A stretch of 45,504 nt of DNA from an uncultured Lachnospiraceae bacterium (GCA_910587305.1 CAJUKV010000030.1:1-45504), one strand, 5' to 3'. Numbered from the stretch's first letter, positions 7,327-14,838 are shown. The notes: generated by a model not told the origin, from the sequence alone. Numbers and translations are program-made.

Positions 7327-8268
7327 ATGGAAAATTTCACCGATGCTTTGAAACAAAGGAATTTAGAGAAAATCAGGGCGTTCCCCAAATCTGACCTGCA
7401 TAACCATTTTGTACTGGGCGGAAGTCGGCAGTATCTGCATAAAATGACAGGCATAAAGATAGAGCCTGTGAAAGCTCCGATATTGTCCATGGATGAAATG
7501 CATACATGGAACCGGGAAAACCTTGGAGAAAAATTCGAGACATCAGAAATGAGAAAGCTTTTGATCCGGGCGACTTTCCATCAGGCCAGGGAAGATGGCG
7601 TTACCGTGTTGGAGATTGGGGAGGATGTCTGGGGGCTTTCGGAATATTTTCATAATGATATTGATGAATTGATTGAAACGTTTACTACGGAACAGAGAGA
7701 AATTGCGCCGGATATGGAATTGCGGCTGCAGATCGGCCTGTCAAGGCATTGCCCCATCGGATATCTGGAAGAGAGCCTTTCACATTTTTGGGGAAATAAG
7801 GCTTTTTATTCCATTGATTTATATGGAGATGAATTGGCGCAGCCAATCGAAAATTTCAAATCCATTTACCGCAGGGCAAAAAAAGAGGGGCTGCGTTTAA
7901 AAGCACATGTCGGTGAGTGGGGAACTGCGGAAGATGTGAGAAGGGCTGTAGAAGAACTGGAGCTTCATGAAGTACAGCATGGCATTTCCGCAATTCATGA
8001 TAAGAGCGTTGTCCGTTTTTTAGCTGATTACCATATTCGCCTTAATATTACCCCAAGCAGTAATGTACTGCTTGGAAGGGTTCCCAGTATGTCGGTGCAT
8101 CCAATCGGTCATCTTTATCGCAGCGGCGTGGATGTTACAATCAACTCGGATGATATTTTGATTTTTGATTCGGATGTGTCCAAAGAATATTTACGATTGT
8201 ACGAATCAGGTTGTTTATCAGCAGAAGAATTGGACTGCATCCGCCTGAACGGTCTGGCGGCCAGATAA
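7327..8268 (+). CDS. Adenosine-deaminase-family amidohydrolase
   Basis: A 313-residue metal-dependent hydrolase resembling adenosine deaminase, which turns adenosine into inosine in purine salvage. Visible active-site elements are the HxH metal pair in SDLHNHF (about residue 24), KAHVGEWG (HxGE catalytic motif, about 195), the histidine in VQHGIS (about 219), and the aspartates of INSDDI. The usual SDDP is SDDI here, and the protein ends early at NGLAAR, slightly shorter than typical (about 330-350), with open codons in frame after the stop. It may therefore be C-terminally truncated or belong to a divergent branch. AAGGAG lies before the ATG. It stands alone between the small membrane pair and a CPBP protease. 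Confidence 0.85.
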   Translation: MENFTDALKQRNLEKIRAFPKSDLHNHFVLGGSRQYLHKMTGIKIEPVKAPILSMDEMHTWNRENLGEKFETSEMRKLLIRATFHQAREDGVTVLEIGEDVWGLSEYFHNDIDELIETFTTEQREIAPDMELRLQIGLSRHCPIGYLEESLSHFWGNKAFYSIDLYGDELAQPIENFKSIYRRAKKEGLRLKAHVGEWGTAEDVRRAVEELELHEVQHGISAIHDKSVVRFLADYHIRLNITPSSNVLLGRVPSMSVHPIGHLYRSGVDVTINSDDILIFDSDVSKEYLRLYESGCLSAEELDCIRLNGLAAR

Positions 8269-8342
8269 TCGGAAGATGAATTCCCTGTTTGCCCGGAAGT
8301 CGCATATGAAAAAGAATTTGATGTTGACTGAGGTAACTATAT

Positions 8343-9188
8343 ATGAAAAGAAACATAAAATACAAACCAACCAATTTATGCATGATAATTTTCATGCTTT
8401 GCTTGTCCGTAAGATTTGTGGAATACTTTCTAATTGAAACAGACAAAACGGCTATTGGAGAAAATGTGCTCCATAAAATTGTAGGGATTATCTTATTGGC
8501 GCTGGTATTGAAAAAGATAAATCTTACATGGGGTGATATTGGATTTCAAAAAAACGGTTTTGCAGGCAGTATTTTGAAAGGTTTGTTATTGGGAAGCGTT
8601 TGCTTTGCTATTTCATATGGGTTGGAATTAGCGATTTTTATTCTGCAAGGCAATCCTGCACATTTAGAAATATACATCAGTAGCTTTTCTTTAACTGGCT
8701 CTCAAATAAAAAATACTGATTTTGTTTTCTTTTTGTTATGCGTACTGTTCAACGTTATCAATGAATGGATGGAGGAAGGCGTTTTTCGCGGTCTGTTTCT
8801 TAAAACGCTCTCTGAAACAAAGCCATTTATGCAGGCGAATTTTATTGCTGCATTTTTATTTGGTATCTGGCATATTGTAATGCCGATCAGAAGCTATGTA
8901 AATGGCGAAATGTCATTTGCAGCAATGGTTCTGATGGGGATCGGTTATATTGCCCTTGCCGGAATTATGGGAATCAAATGGGGGCTTCTTTACCGCATAA
9001 CAGGAAATATATGGGTGGGGCTTGGCGACCATTTATTCAATAATACCGTTGCTACCAATATGCTGCATGTCGTCTCGCTAAAGGGCGCAGACGAATTACA
9101 AATTGTTCGGATCATGGCGGCACAGATAATTTCCTTTGCGTTTGTGATGAGCGTTTATTATTTCAGGAAAAGAAGCGCAAATAGATAA
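8343..9188 (+). CDS. CPBP-family intramembrane metalloprotease
   Basis: A 281-residue membrane protein with about seven or eight helices. The CPBP (Abi/CAAX protease-like) motifs are present: EEGVFRG (EExxxR, about residue 144), FGIWHIV (FxxxH, about 178), and GDHLFNN (HxxxN, about 234). These glutamates and histidines form the putative metal site within the membrane. In Gram-positive bacteria such proteins often accompany bacteriocin loci as maturation or immunity factors, which fits the ABC exporter genes that follow from 9244, but a direct link is inference. Upstream binding site is weak (GAGG). Confidence 0.9.
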   Translation: MKRNIKYKPTNLCMIIFMLCLSVRFVEYFLIETDKTAIGENVLHKIVGIILLALVLKKINLTWGDIGFQKNGFAGSILKGLLLGSVCFAISYGLELAIFILQGNPAHLEIYISSFSLTGSQIKNTDFVFFLLCVLFNVINEWMEEGVFRGLFLKTLSETKPFMQANFIAAFLFGIWHIVMPIRSYVNGEMSFAAMVLMGIGYIALAGIMGIKWGLLYRITGNIWVGLGDHLFNNTVATNMLHVVSLKGADELQIVRIMAAQIISFAFVMSVYYFRKRSANR

Positions 9189-9243
9189 ACAAATGTTTTT
9201 AATGGAAGATGCCTACAGGACTTCCGGCTCTAAGGAAGAGGAG

Positions 9244-9492
9244 ATGGAGAAAGTGTTATCCATACTATATTTTATTTTTTACAATCTCCTGTATGGGTTC
9301 GTATTCAGCCTTTTGATTCCGCGGATTTGTACAGAGCCGGATCGACCGGCAATTTGGGTGGGTACCGGCAATTCTGATTTCCGGGTCAACATTATATCGA
9401 AATGTAGATCAAAGGAGGCAATAGAATCTGTAACAACAGACTTGAAACAGATTGATTGGAAAGGCGGCATTATCACAGAAGGGGCAGTGTAA
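9244..9492 (+). CDS. Small membrane-anchored protein, possibly a remnant
   Basis: An 82-residue frame with AAGGAAGAGGAG directly before the ATG. It has one hydrophobic helix (about residues 4-24), then a soluble part with PAIWVGTGNSDFRVNI and an end KQIDWKGG. It opens the ABC operon. I recognise no family, and the abrupt change after the helix suggests it could be the remains of a larger membrane protein. The only support is the binding site, co-direction and tight spacing to the next gene (34 bases). Confidence 0.4.
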   Translation: MEKVLSILYFIFYNLLYGFVFSLLIPRICTEPDRPAIWVGTGNSDFRVNIISKCRSKEAIESVTTDLKQIDWKGGIITEGAV

Positions 9493-9526
9493 AGCAAAAG
9501 GTAGATGAAGGAGGTAGAGATAAACG

Positions 9527-9703
9527 ATGCGTCATATTTATATTCGTGGGATTATTGGCCTGATTTGGCTGGTTGCAGCCATTGTATGCGGGGTATCCGG
9601 AAGCTTCCCAATGATGGGGCTTTATCTGCTATTGGCAGGTATATTCCTCTACTCCGCATATGCGACATGGAAAAAAGAGAAGGACGGTAAAGGGGGGAGG
9701 TAA
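9527..9703 (+). CDS. Small two-helix membrane protein (58 residues)
   Basis: A short gene with an excellent binding site (GAAGGAGG, about 10 bases upstream) and a stop one base before the next ATG. It reads MRHIYIRGIIGLIWLVAAIV, a Pro/Gly turn (SGSFPMMG), then a second helix LYLLLAGIFLYSAYATW and a basic end KKEKDGKGGR. Position, binding site and tight coupling to the ATPase gene argue that it is translated and belongs to the exporter operon, perhaps as an immunity or accessory subunit. No family recognised. Confidence 0.7.
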   Translation: MRHIYIRGIIGLIWLVAAIVCGVSGSFPMMGLYLLLAGIFLYSAYATWKKEKDGKGGR

Positions 9704-9704
9704 G

Positions 9705-10484
9705 ATGGGAGAAACGCTCCTGACTGTTCAAAATTTAAGTGCGTGGTACAATGATGACTCAGAAGGGCAACTGAGTCGACTCCTGATTCCATGTGCGCTG
9801 AGGCGCACGAAATCAAGGTACGGTGAAGAGAAAATGATACTTTCGGGGTTTTCCTTTTCGCTGGCGGAGCATGAAGTGGCAGGCTTGATTGGGCTGAACG
9901 GAGCCGGGAAAACCACATTCCTGAAGGTGCTTTCCGGCCTGCTTTCGACCTTTCGTTCAGACGGTATTTGCTTTTGTGGCGCTCCTGTGGATTTCCGGAA
10001 GCAGGATTTCAAGCTTTGCCGCTATACGGTGTTTGCCGAGGACAATTCTTTTTCGTATTTTACTTTCCGGGAATACCTGGCCTATGTATGCGCCGCCTAT
10101 GGGAAAAAGGTGACCGATGTGGCGGAGCTGGTACAGGGCTTTCACTTTGAGGAATATACAGATACCCTGTTAAGGGAGCTGTCAACCGGGAACCGGAAAA
10201 AAGCATTTCTGATTACGGCTTTTGCATTGAAACCCAAGCTGCTCCTTCTGGACGAGCCGGTCAATGGATTGGATTTCCGGAGTACGGAATATCTGTACCA
10301 GAAGATTTTGGGCTATAAGGAGCACGGGACCGTACTGTTTTCTTCCCATATCCTTGAGAGCATTACGCTGACCTCTGACCGGGTATTTGTCCTGGAGGAC
10401 GGTAAGATCCGGCAGACTTTTGAAGGCGGGCAGGTAGGCGCCGCGGATATCCGGGAGGCACTGCATGATGAAAATGACAGGTAA
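9705..10484 (+). CDS. ABC transporter ATP-binding protein with an in-frame palindromic insertion
   Basis: A 259-residue ATPase. Walker A is GLNGAGKTT, Walker B is LLLLDEPVNGLD, the switch region is FSSHILES, and the signature is degenerate (ELSTGNRKK instead of LSGGQ). The N-terminal strand SAWY is separated from GEEKMILSGFSF by 24 codons that the family lacks. This extra stretch (about 9755-9816) contains two perfect palindromes and is flanked by GGTACAATGA and GGTACGGTGA, 72 bases apart. Removing it restores the normal ...WYGEEKMIL... layout. Start at ATG 9705 follows GGGAGG. It overlaps the permease by 20 bases. The substrate is unknown. Confidence 0.85.
   Translation: MGETLLTVQNLSAWYNDDSEGQLSRLLIPCALRRTKSRYGEEKMILSGFSFSLAEHEVAGLIGLNGAGKTTFLKVLSGLLSTFRSDGICFCGAPVDFRKQDFKLCRYTVFAEDNSFSYFTFREYLAYVCAAYGKKVTDVAELVQGFHFEEYTDTLLRELSTGNRKKAFLITAFALKPKLLLLDEPVNGLDFRSTEYLYQKILGYKEHGTVLFSSHILESITLTSDRVFVLEDGKIRQTFEGGQVGAADIREALHDENDR
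9745..9826. repeat. 72-bp palindrome-bearing insertion in the ABC ATPase gene
   Basis: GGTACAATGA (9745-9754) and GGTACGGTGA (9817-9826) bracket a segment with stems GACTCAG/CTGAGTC (9756-9777) and GTGCGC/GCGCAC (9793-9808, loop TGAG), plus the palindrome GAGTCGACTC (9773-9782). The length is an exact multiple of three, so the reading frame survives. It resembles a small non-autonomous palindromic element that left a target duplication. Confidence 0.6.
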
Positions 10485-11685
10485 AGCCTTTGCAAAAAAA
10501 ATGTTTGGGGCAAAATACGAGCGGCTGCCCCGGACACTTTTGATGGATGTGATTCTGTTTTGGGGGCTGTATATCGCAGGCTTTCAGGTGCAGATTGCGG
10601 CCTCTGTGCGGATTCTGATGATCAGCGCCTTTACCGCAGGCGTGATGTGGCAGGCCCTTTCTTCAAAAGATAACGCTGTGGAGCTGAAACATATGCTGAT
10701 GCTGCCGCAGCATCACCGGAAATTTGTCTTTTCCTATGTGGCGGCGCTGGGAGCCTATACGGTTCTTACAAAGACAGGGCTTCTTTTGGCGATTCTGCTG
10801 GCCGTTTCTGCATGGAAGCCCATAGAGATTACAGGAATGGCCATCAGTATGGTTCATGCCGTCCTTATGGCTGCTGCCGCCTATTCCCTGAGAAAATACT
10901 GGTATGAGGGCGGCATCTGGACCGCTGCCATAGTGTCTGCCATTCTGTTTTTAGGAAACAGATCATGGTTTGGATTGTTGCTGCTTGCGAATAGTTTCAT
11001 TGCTATTCTGATTTTATGGAAGGCAGGCGGATACGCATTTTATCAGGGGGAGAGTGAGAAAAGCCATGCGATTAAGCAACGGAAGAGGGGTTCCTTATGG
11101 CGGTACTTTTTCCGGTATCTGAGCTGCCACAGGAATTATCTGGTCAATACTGCTGTGATGTGGTGCGTGGCCCTTGTAATACCGTATTTCTTAAGAGAAA
11201 TGACCGGGCTGTTTGTTGCCCCGGTGGGGTTTGCGATTCTATCCTTAAATACCCCTATTTGTATCCTGCTGTCCTGCGACCGTGACCTGGAGCAGGCAGT
11301 CCGTTTCCTGCCCGGACAGAAAGGTTGCTTTTGCATCCCATACTGCCTGTTTATCTTTTCCTGTAATATGGCGGCGGATGTGATATTCCTCTTAAGTTGG
11401 CAGATACAAAACGGCGGTGTCACTGCCTTAATGATTGCCGGGGCTGTTTTCTTTGCCCTGCAGAGTGCGGTGTTGTCTGTGCTTCTGGAATGGTTTTATC
11501 CCATTCGTGGCTGGAAGATTGAAAGCGATCTGTGGCATCATCCCCGGAAATATGTGGTTCCGGTGGTTATGCTGCTGCTTGCAGGAGGCACTTGCGTATG
11601 GCCGGTGCTGCTCTATGTCGTGCTGGTTCTGCTGGTTGTGGAAATTGCAATTTTACTTTTTATATGTCGGAGGCATCCGGAGTGA
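10465..11685 (+). CDS. ABC transporter permease
   Basis: A 406-residue hydrophobic protein with about ten predicted helices and no known soluble domain, starting within the ATPase gene (GGGAGG about 7 bases before ATG 10465; ATG 10468 also possible). It is the membrane partner of the ATPase at 9705. The layout, with paired helices around a basic cytoplasmic stretch near residues 190-215 (SEKSHAIKQRKRGSLWRYF), is that of an ABC-2-like exporter of the type found with bacteriocin or peptide loci. It ends 23 bases before the response-regulator remnant. Substrate unknown. Confidence 0.8.
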   Translation: MMKMTGKAFAKKMFGAKYERLPRTLLMDVILFWGLYIAGFQVQIAASVRILMISAFTAGVMWQALSSKDNAVELKHMLMLPQHHRKFVFSYVAALGAYTVLTKTGLLLAILLAVSAWKPIEITGMAISMVHAVLMAAAAYSLRKYWYEGGIWTAAIVSAILFLGNRSWFGLLLLANSFIAILILWKAGGYAFYQGESEKSHAIKQRKRGSLWRYFFRYLSCHRNYLVNTAVMWCVALVIPYFLREMTGLFVAPVGFAILSLNTPICILLSCDRDLEQAVRFLPGQKGCFCIPYCLFIFSCNMAADVIFLLSWQIQNGGVTALMIAGAVFFALQSAVLSVLLEWFYPIRGWKIESDLWHHPRKYVVPVVMLLLAGGTCVWPVLLYVVLVLLVVEIAILLFICRRHPE

Positions 11686-11707
11686 TGGATAAAAAACAAA
11701 TGAAAAA

Positions 11708-11797
11708 AAGATATTATATGTAGAAGATGATTTAAGCCTGATTCCCTGCTTTATCTATGACTTACAAAAGGCATACGATTCAGGCGGACAATTTTAA
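11708..11797 (+). pseudogene. Response-regulator N-terminal remnant
   Basis: The frame from 11708 reads KILYVEDDLSLI, the typical first strand and acidic pocket of a receiver domain, then goes to unrelated residues and a stop (TAA 11795-11797). About 30 codons remain of a normal 220. It lies where a regulator would precede the dead kinase tail that follows, so this is the start of a collapsed two-component operon. Confidence 0.6.
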
Positions 11798-11815
11798 GAA
11801 TATAAAGGATATCAA

Positions 11816-11863
11816 AAACACCCAATAAAGGCAGCCAGGACGGTTGCCGTTATTGAGTGTTTT
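11816..11863. repeat. Long imperfect hairpin between the dead regulator and dead kinase
   Basis: Arms of 21 bases (11816-11836 and 11842-11862) pair with about three mismatches around a five-base loop; key pairs are AAACAC/GTGTTT, CAATAA/TTATTG and GGC/GCC. A short T-run follows. It could be a terminator or a trace of the deletion or insertion that removed the middle of the operon. Confidence 0.5.
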
Positions 11864-11870
11864 CTATTGT

Positions 11871-12057
11871 TCAGGGAAAGAACAGCTTCCATTGGAAAGG
11901 AGCGTTTAAAAAAAGAACAGGCCCATCGAATGTAAAAAAGGTGGTTGAAAAATATGGAGGCGCCGTGAGTGCAGAGACACAGGAGCATGTATTTGTCCTT
12001 CATGTGCGGCTGATCATTCCACAGCATCCGGAAAGCAGTCCACAGCAAATAAATTAA
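11871..12057 (+). pseudogene. GHKL histidine kinase tail remnant (copy of 3-743)
   Basis: About 60 codons match the last part of the kinase at 3-743 almost base for base, including SNVKKV, EKYGG, HVFVLHV and the end IIPQHPESSPQQ. The glycine box has decayed (GTGLSN became RTGPSN), and the histidine and N boxes are missing, so it cannot be an active kinase. Homology continues past the stop into the leader of the next gene (TTTCTACAGCCGAAAAAA). Confidence 0.85.
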
Positions 12058-12120
12058 AATGTTACTTTCTACAGCCGAAAAAAAGGAAGAACAATATCAA
12101 ATTGAAGGAGGGCCATGCTT

Positions 12121-12738
12121 ATGGCAATGCAGATTCATGGAAATTATGATCATTACGGAACCGATTATGCAGAGAGGTTGAATGAAAAACAGTCCGCCAA
12201 TAGGACGGAAAAGGCAAAGGAAGCAGAGAAAGCTGCAGAGGGGAAAATTTCCGGCAAGCTGCCCGAACCGCAGGATGAATACATCAGCAGTGAAAAATCG
12301 AGGCAAAAGCCTACGGGCCTGTACCGGGTAGGACAGGACGAGGATGGCAACCGGAAAATCTTTTTTGATGCCCCGAAAGCTGTCCATGTAAACGGAAAAG
12401 ATGACCGTCCAAAGAAAGGGGAAGACGGCAAAGGACCAAAGGAAAGCGGGGACAGCCAGGGAAAGCCGGCGGAGAAATGCGTCACGGATACGGATAAGGT
12501 TGACAGGGAAACAGGGAAGCTGAAAGAGAAAAAACAGCAGCTTAAGCAGCAGCTCCGGTCGGTTTCCGGGGATGAAACACCCTGCGGGTATCCCTCTGTG
12601 TCATCCGGCAATAATAAGGAAAACAAAATCCGGGAGCTGGAGAAAAAGCTGGCGCAGGTAGAAAACGAGTTACGCCGGAAAGACAACGATACATACAGAC
12701 GGCAGAATGCTTCTATATCAGGGTCAAATACCCCATAG
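12121..12738 (+). CDS. Charged, largely disordered coiled-coil protein of unknown function
   Basis: A 205-residue protein. ATG 12121 is preferred over 12115 because AAGGAGGG ends eight bases before it. It starts MAMQIHGNYDHYG, is very rich in Lys, Glu, Gln, Asp and Gly, and has coiled-coil segments at about 20-45 and 130-190 (TGKLKEKKQQLKQQL, IRELEKKLAQVENELRRK). There is no signal peptide or membrane helix. The closing motif QVENELRRKDNDTYRRQ recurs in a fragment at 14772-14837, so a family with a conserved tail exists. It follows a kinase tail homologous to the one before 814-1317, yet the two proteins are not alike. Function unknown. Confidence 0.75.
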   Translation: MAMQIHGNYDHYGTDYAERLNEKQSANRTEKAKEAEKAAEGKISGKLPEPQDEYISSEKSRQKPTGLYRVGQDEDGNRKIFFDAPKAVHVNGKDDRPKKGEDGKGPKESGDSQGKPAEKCVTDTDKVDRETGKLKEKKQQLKQQLRSVSGDETPCGYPSVSSGNNKENKIRELEKKLAQVENELRRKDNDTYRRQNASISGSNTP

Positions 12739-12755
12739 CAAGCTACGGAGTATTT

Positions 12756-12930
12756 GTATCATCAATACTGCCATCTATGTTTTTAAGAAAAAATTTCAGC
12801 TGACCTTTGAGGAGATTTGGGAAATTGCGGGGATACCAATTGACCATTCTTTTTAAAATACAAAAAGGAATTGGTGGACTATGGTATCAGGTCGGGAAAA
12901 TATCCATGAAAGGGCAGACGGTATTTTTCA
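12756..12930 (+). pseudogene. Decayed copy of the 6574-7180 gene pair
   Basis: Bases 12756 to about 12797 match 6920-6957 (end of the DUF6608-like gene) and the rest matches about 7028-7163 (DUF7662-like gene). About 70 bases at the junction are deleted, and single-base losses shift the frame. The homology stops one base before the DUF2461 stop codon on the other strand. No product is expected. Confidence 0.85.
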
Positions 12931-13614
12931 TTACCTTGCCGGAATCTGAAAGCCTGCAAGCGCCCGGTTCAGATAATCGTTGAACGGTTTCATAATGCAA
13001 AAAAGCCCGGATGCCTTTGTGAGAAATGCTTCGGCATCATGCAGTTCTTCATCTTTAACCGGATATTCCAGATACCAGCTTTTATATTTTAAATATTCTG
13101 CCTGGGGGTGCTCCTTGTCGTATCCGGCCGGGACCCTTTTCAGCGCAGATCCCTGTACGGAGAAATATTTCTCAAATTCCGGATCATGGATGATATTTTC
13201 AAATTCTCTGCCGTTTTGCACAATGTAGTCCCGGACCATTGCGGTTGCGTCTTTGAACATATCTGCAAACAGGCCGCCGCCTAAAAAGGACTGATTGTCA
13301 GGTTTTATCATAAGATAATAGCCGACAGGGACCGGCAGCTTTCCCTGTGAGGAAATATGGGCGCGAAACGCCGGGTTATAAGGCGACTTATCGTGGCTGA
13401 ATCTGGTATCCCTCACCAGCTTAAAGGTGAGACTTTTAGGTTCATTGTGCAGCACACTGCTGTCAAATTCACCGATCCGAAAGATCAGGGCCCCGATCAA
13501 CGCTTCAAATTCCGTGTTCGCCGCCTTATTTTCTGCTTTATGTTCATGGAACCACTCCCGGTTATTGTTCCCGCTTAAATCGGAAAGGTAATTTAGGATA
13601 AGCTGTGTATTCAT
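12931..13614 (-). CDS. DUF2461 family protein
   Basis: A 227-residue protein of the DUF2461 (TIGR02453) family, known by NREWFHEHK near residue 18, the central RDTRFSHDKSPYNP and a GGGLFADM segment. The family is widespread, soluble and of unknown biochemical role. It lies 65 bases downstream of the ECF sigma factor gene on the same strand and may share its transcript. A GGAGG lies before the ATG on the minus strand. Length is normal for the family. Confidence 0.9.
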   Translation of the reverse strand: MNTQLILNYLSDLSGNNNREWFHEHKAENKAANTEFEALIGALIFRIGEFDSSVLHNEPKSLTFKLVRDTRFSHDKSPYNPAFRAHISSQGKLPVPVGYYLMIKPDNQSFLGGGLFADMFKDATAMVRDYIVQNGREFENIIHDPEFEKYFSVQGSALKRVPAGYDKEHPQAEYLKYKSWYLEYPVKDEELHDAEAFLTKASGLFCIMKPFNDYLNRALAGFQIPAR

Positions 13615-13679
13615 TTTTCCGTCCTCCTAACCTCTATTCTTGTCGATAGCCTGCAAATATCAAGCACTGTTTTTCACCA

Positions 13680-14543
13680 TTATTCAGGCAATGCTGTACT
13701 AGCATTTGTAACAACGAAACAGGAAGTTCCGTCTAAAAATTTCCGGATAAACTTTTTCAAGCCTGCCGGGGACTCATAGGTTTTGCAGAAGGCAAATTCC
13801 TGTGAAATGTCATCGATGTCTTCCATAGCCTCTTTGACTTCCATCATGGTATCTTTTGGGACAGCAGAAGTAAAATCCAGCTGTGCAGGGTTAATTCGGT
13901 GATTTTGGATGGCATAATTGACTCTGTCCGTACAGCGGCATGTTCCGTTTCCGTACTCGCCGCAGTATTCCTTTAAGAAATCCGCCATTTTGCTGCGGAT
14001 TCTGGAAATCCGCTGCCTATAGGCTTCCGGAGTGATGCCCAGAATATCGCCTGCAATTCGGCTGTCCACTTTGAACATGGTTCCTAAAATAAAGATACAT
14101 CTGCTTTCAGGATCAAGACACTGGAGCATGACATTCGTGCAGGACAGTTTCAGTTCTTCTGCTAAGATAGCTTTTTCCACATTCTGCGTTAAATCGGGCA
14201 CATCATCGATTTTTCCGTTCTTAATATCGTCCCCATAGAATTCAAAGCTGAGAGGGAATTTTGCAAACATATGCTTTTGGTAGTTTTTCAGGTGATTTGT
14301 CGCAATGCGGAACACCCAAGTGGAAAATGCGCTTTCTCCCTTAAAAGAGGACAGATGGGTTATGATTTTTAAAAGAATATCCTGTGTGGCATCCTCCGCA
14401 TCAGGGAAAGTGCCGAGCATACGCAGGGACAGGTTAAACACCAGATCCTGCACGCTGAGAATTACTGTTTCCAAAGATTCCTTATCTCCGGCAGTGGCTT
14501 TTTCTATTAAAGCCAATAGTTCTTCATTGGTTATATTTTTCAT
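13680..14543 (-). CDS. ECF-type RNA polymerase sigma factor with C-terminal extension
   Basis: A 287-residue sigma-70 family protein. Region 2 covers about 20-95 (AEDATQDILLKIITHL, FSTWVFRIATNHLKNY); region 4 covers about 130-190 (FKVDSRIAGDILGITPEAYRQRISRIRSKM, a helix-turn-helix). After it comes an extra domain of about 95 residues with cysteines in a YCGEYGNGTCRC cluster, which may bind a metal or respond to redox. No anti-sigma gene is adjacent, so the extension may be the regulatory part; this is inference. ACAGGAGG precedes the start. Target promoters are unknown; the DUF2461 gene follows on the same strand. Confidence 0.9.
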   Translation of the reverse strand: MKNITNEELLALIEKATAGDKESLETVILSVQDLVFNLSLRMLGTFPDAEDATQDILLKIITHLSSFKGESAFSTWVFRIATNHLKNYQKHMFAKFPLSFEFYGDDIKNGKIDDVPDLTQNVEKAILAEELKLSCTNVMLQCLDPESRCIFILGTMFKVDSRIAGDILGITPEAYRQRISRIRSKMADFLKEYCGEYGNGTCRCTDRVNYAIQNHRINPAQLDFTSAVPKDTMMEVKEAMEDIDDISQEFAFCKTYESPAGLKKFIRKFLDGTSCFVVTNASTALPE

Positions 14544-14718
14544 GGCTTTTTACCTCCTGTATTCTATTAGACAACGGAGAGACGGTGGTGTGACAGGAAA
14601 AACAAATTTTTATAAAATTTTGAATAAATGGGCGTAAGGGATTATTCCATCGCTTAATATAAGAATATCATAAAAAACCTGACACAAAAAGCCGGAAGAA
14701 TTTTATACAAGAATTTGA

Positions 14719-14747
14719 TTGTTTTAAGGTTTCAGACAGGCTATAAT
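14719..14747 (+). promoter_or_regulatory. Orphan promoter before the third coiled-coil fragment
   Basis: TTGTTT (14719-14724) and TATAAT (14742-14747) are separated by 17 bases, a good vegetative promoter layout. It points to a fragment of 21 codons and no intact gene, so it is probably the surviving promoter of a lost locus or of a short transcript. Confidence 0.45.
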
Positions 14748-14771
14748 AAGAACTTAGTGTGAAGAAAAAAA

Positions 14772-14837
14772 CAGGTGGAGCAGGAATTAAGCCAAAAGGA
14801 CAATGATACATACAGGAAGCAGCAGTCTGTTTTTTAA
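14772..14837 (+). pseudogene. C-terminal fragment of a 12121-type coiled-coil protein
   Basis: The frame reads QVEQELSQKDNDTYRKQQ, then SVF and a stop. It aligns with the end of the protein at 12121-12738 (QVENELRRKDNDTYRRQ). Nothing upstream in this frame extends the match. It lies two bases from the end of the DUF3788 gene on the other strand. It is the third trace of this family in the window. Confidence 0.8.
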
Positions 14838-14838
14838 T

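Noticed and set aside
12165..12686. Ser/Phe-rich reading frame antisense to the coiled-coil gene
   Set aside because: The Ser/Phe richness mirrors the Lys/Glu codons of the sense gene; no binding site.
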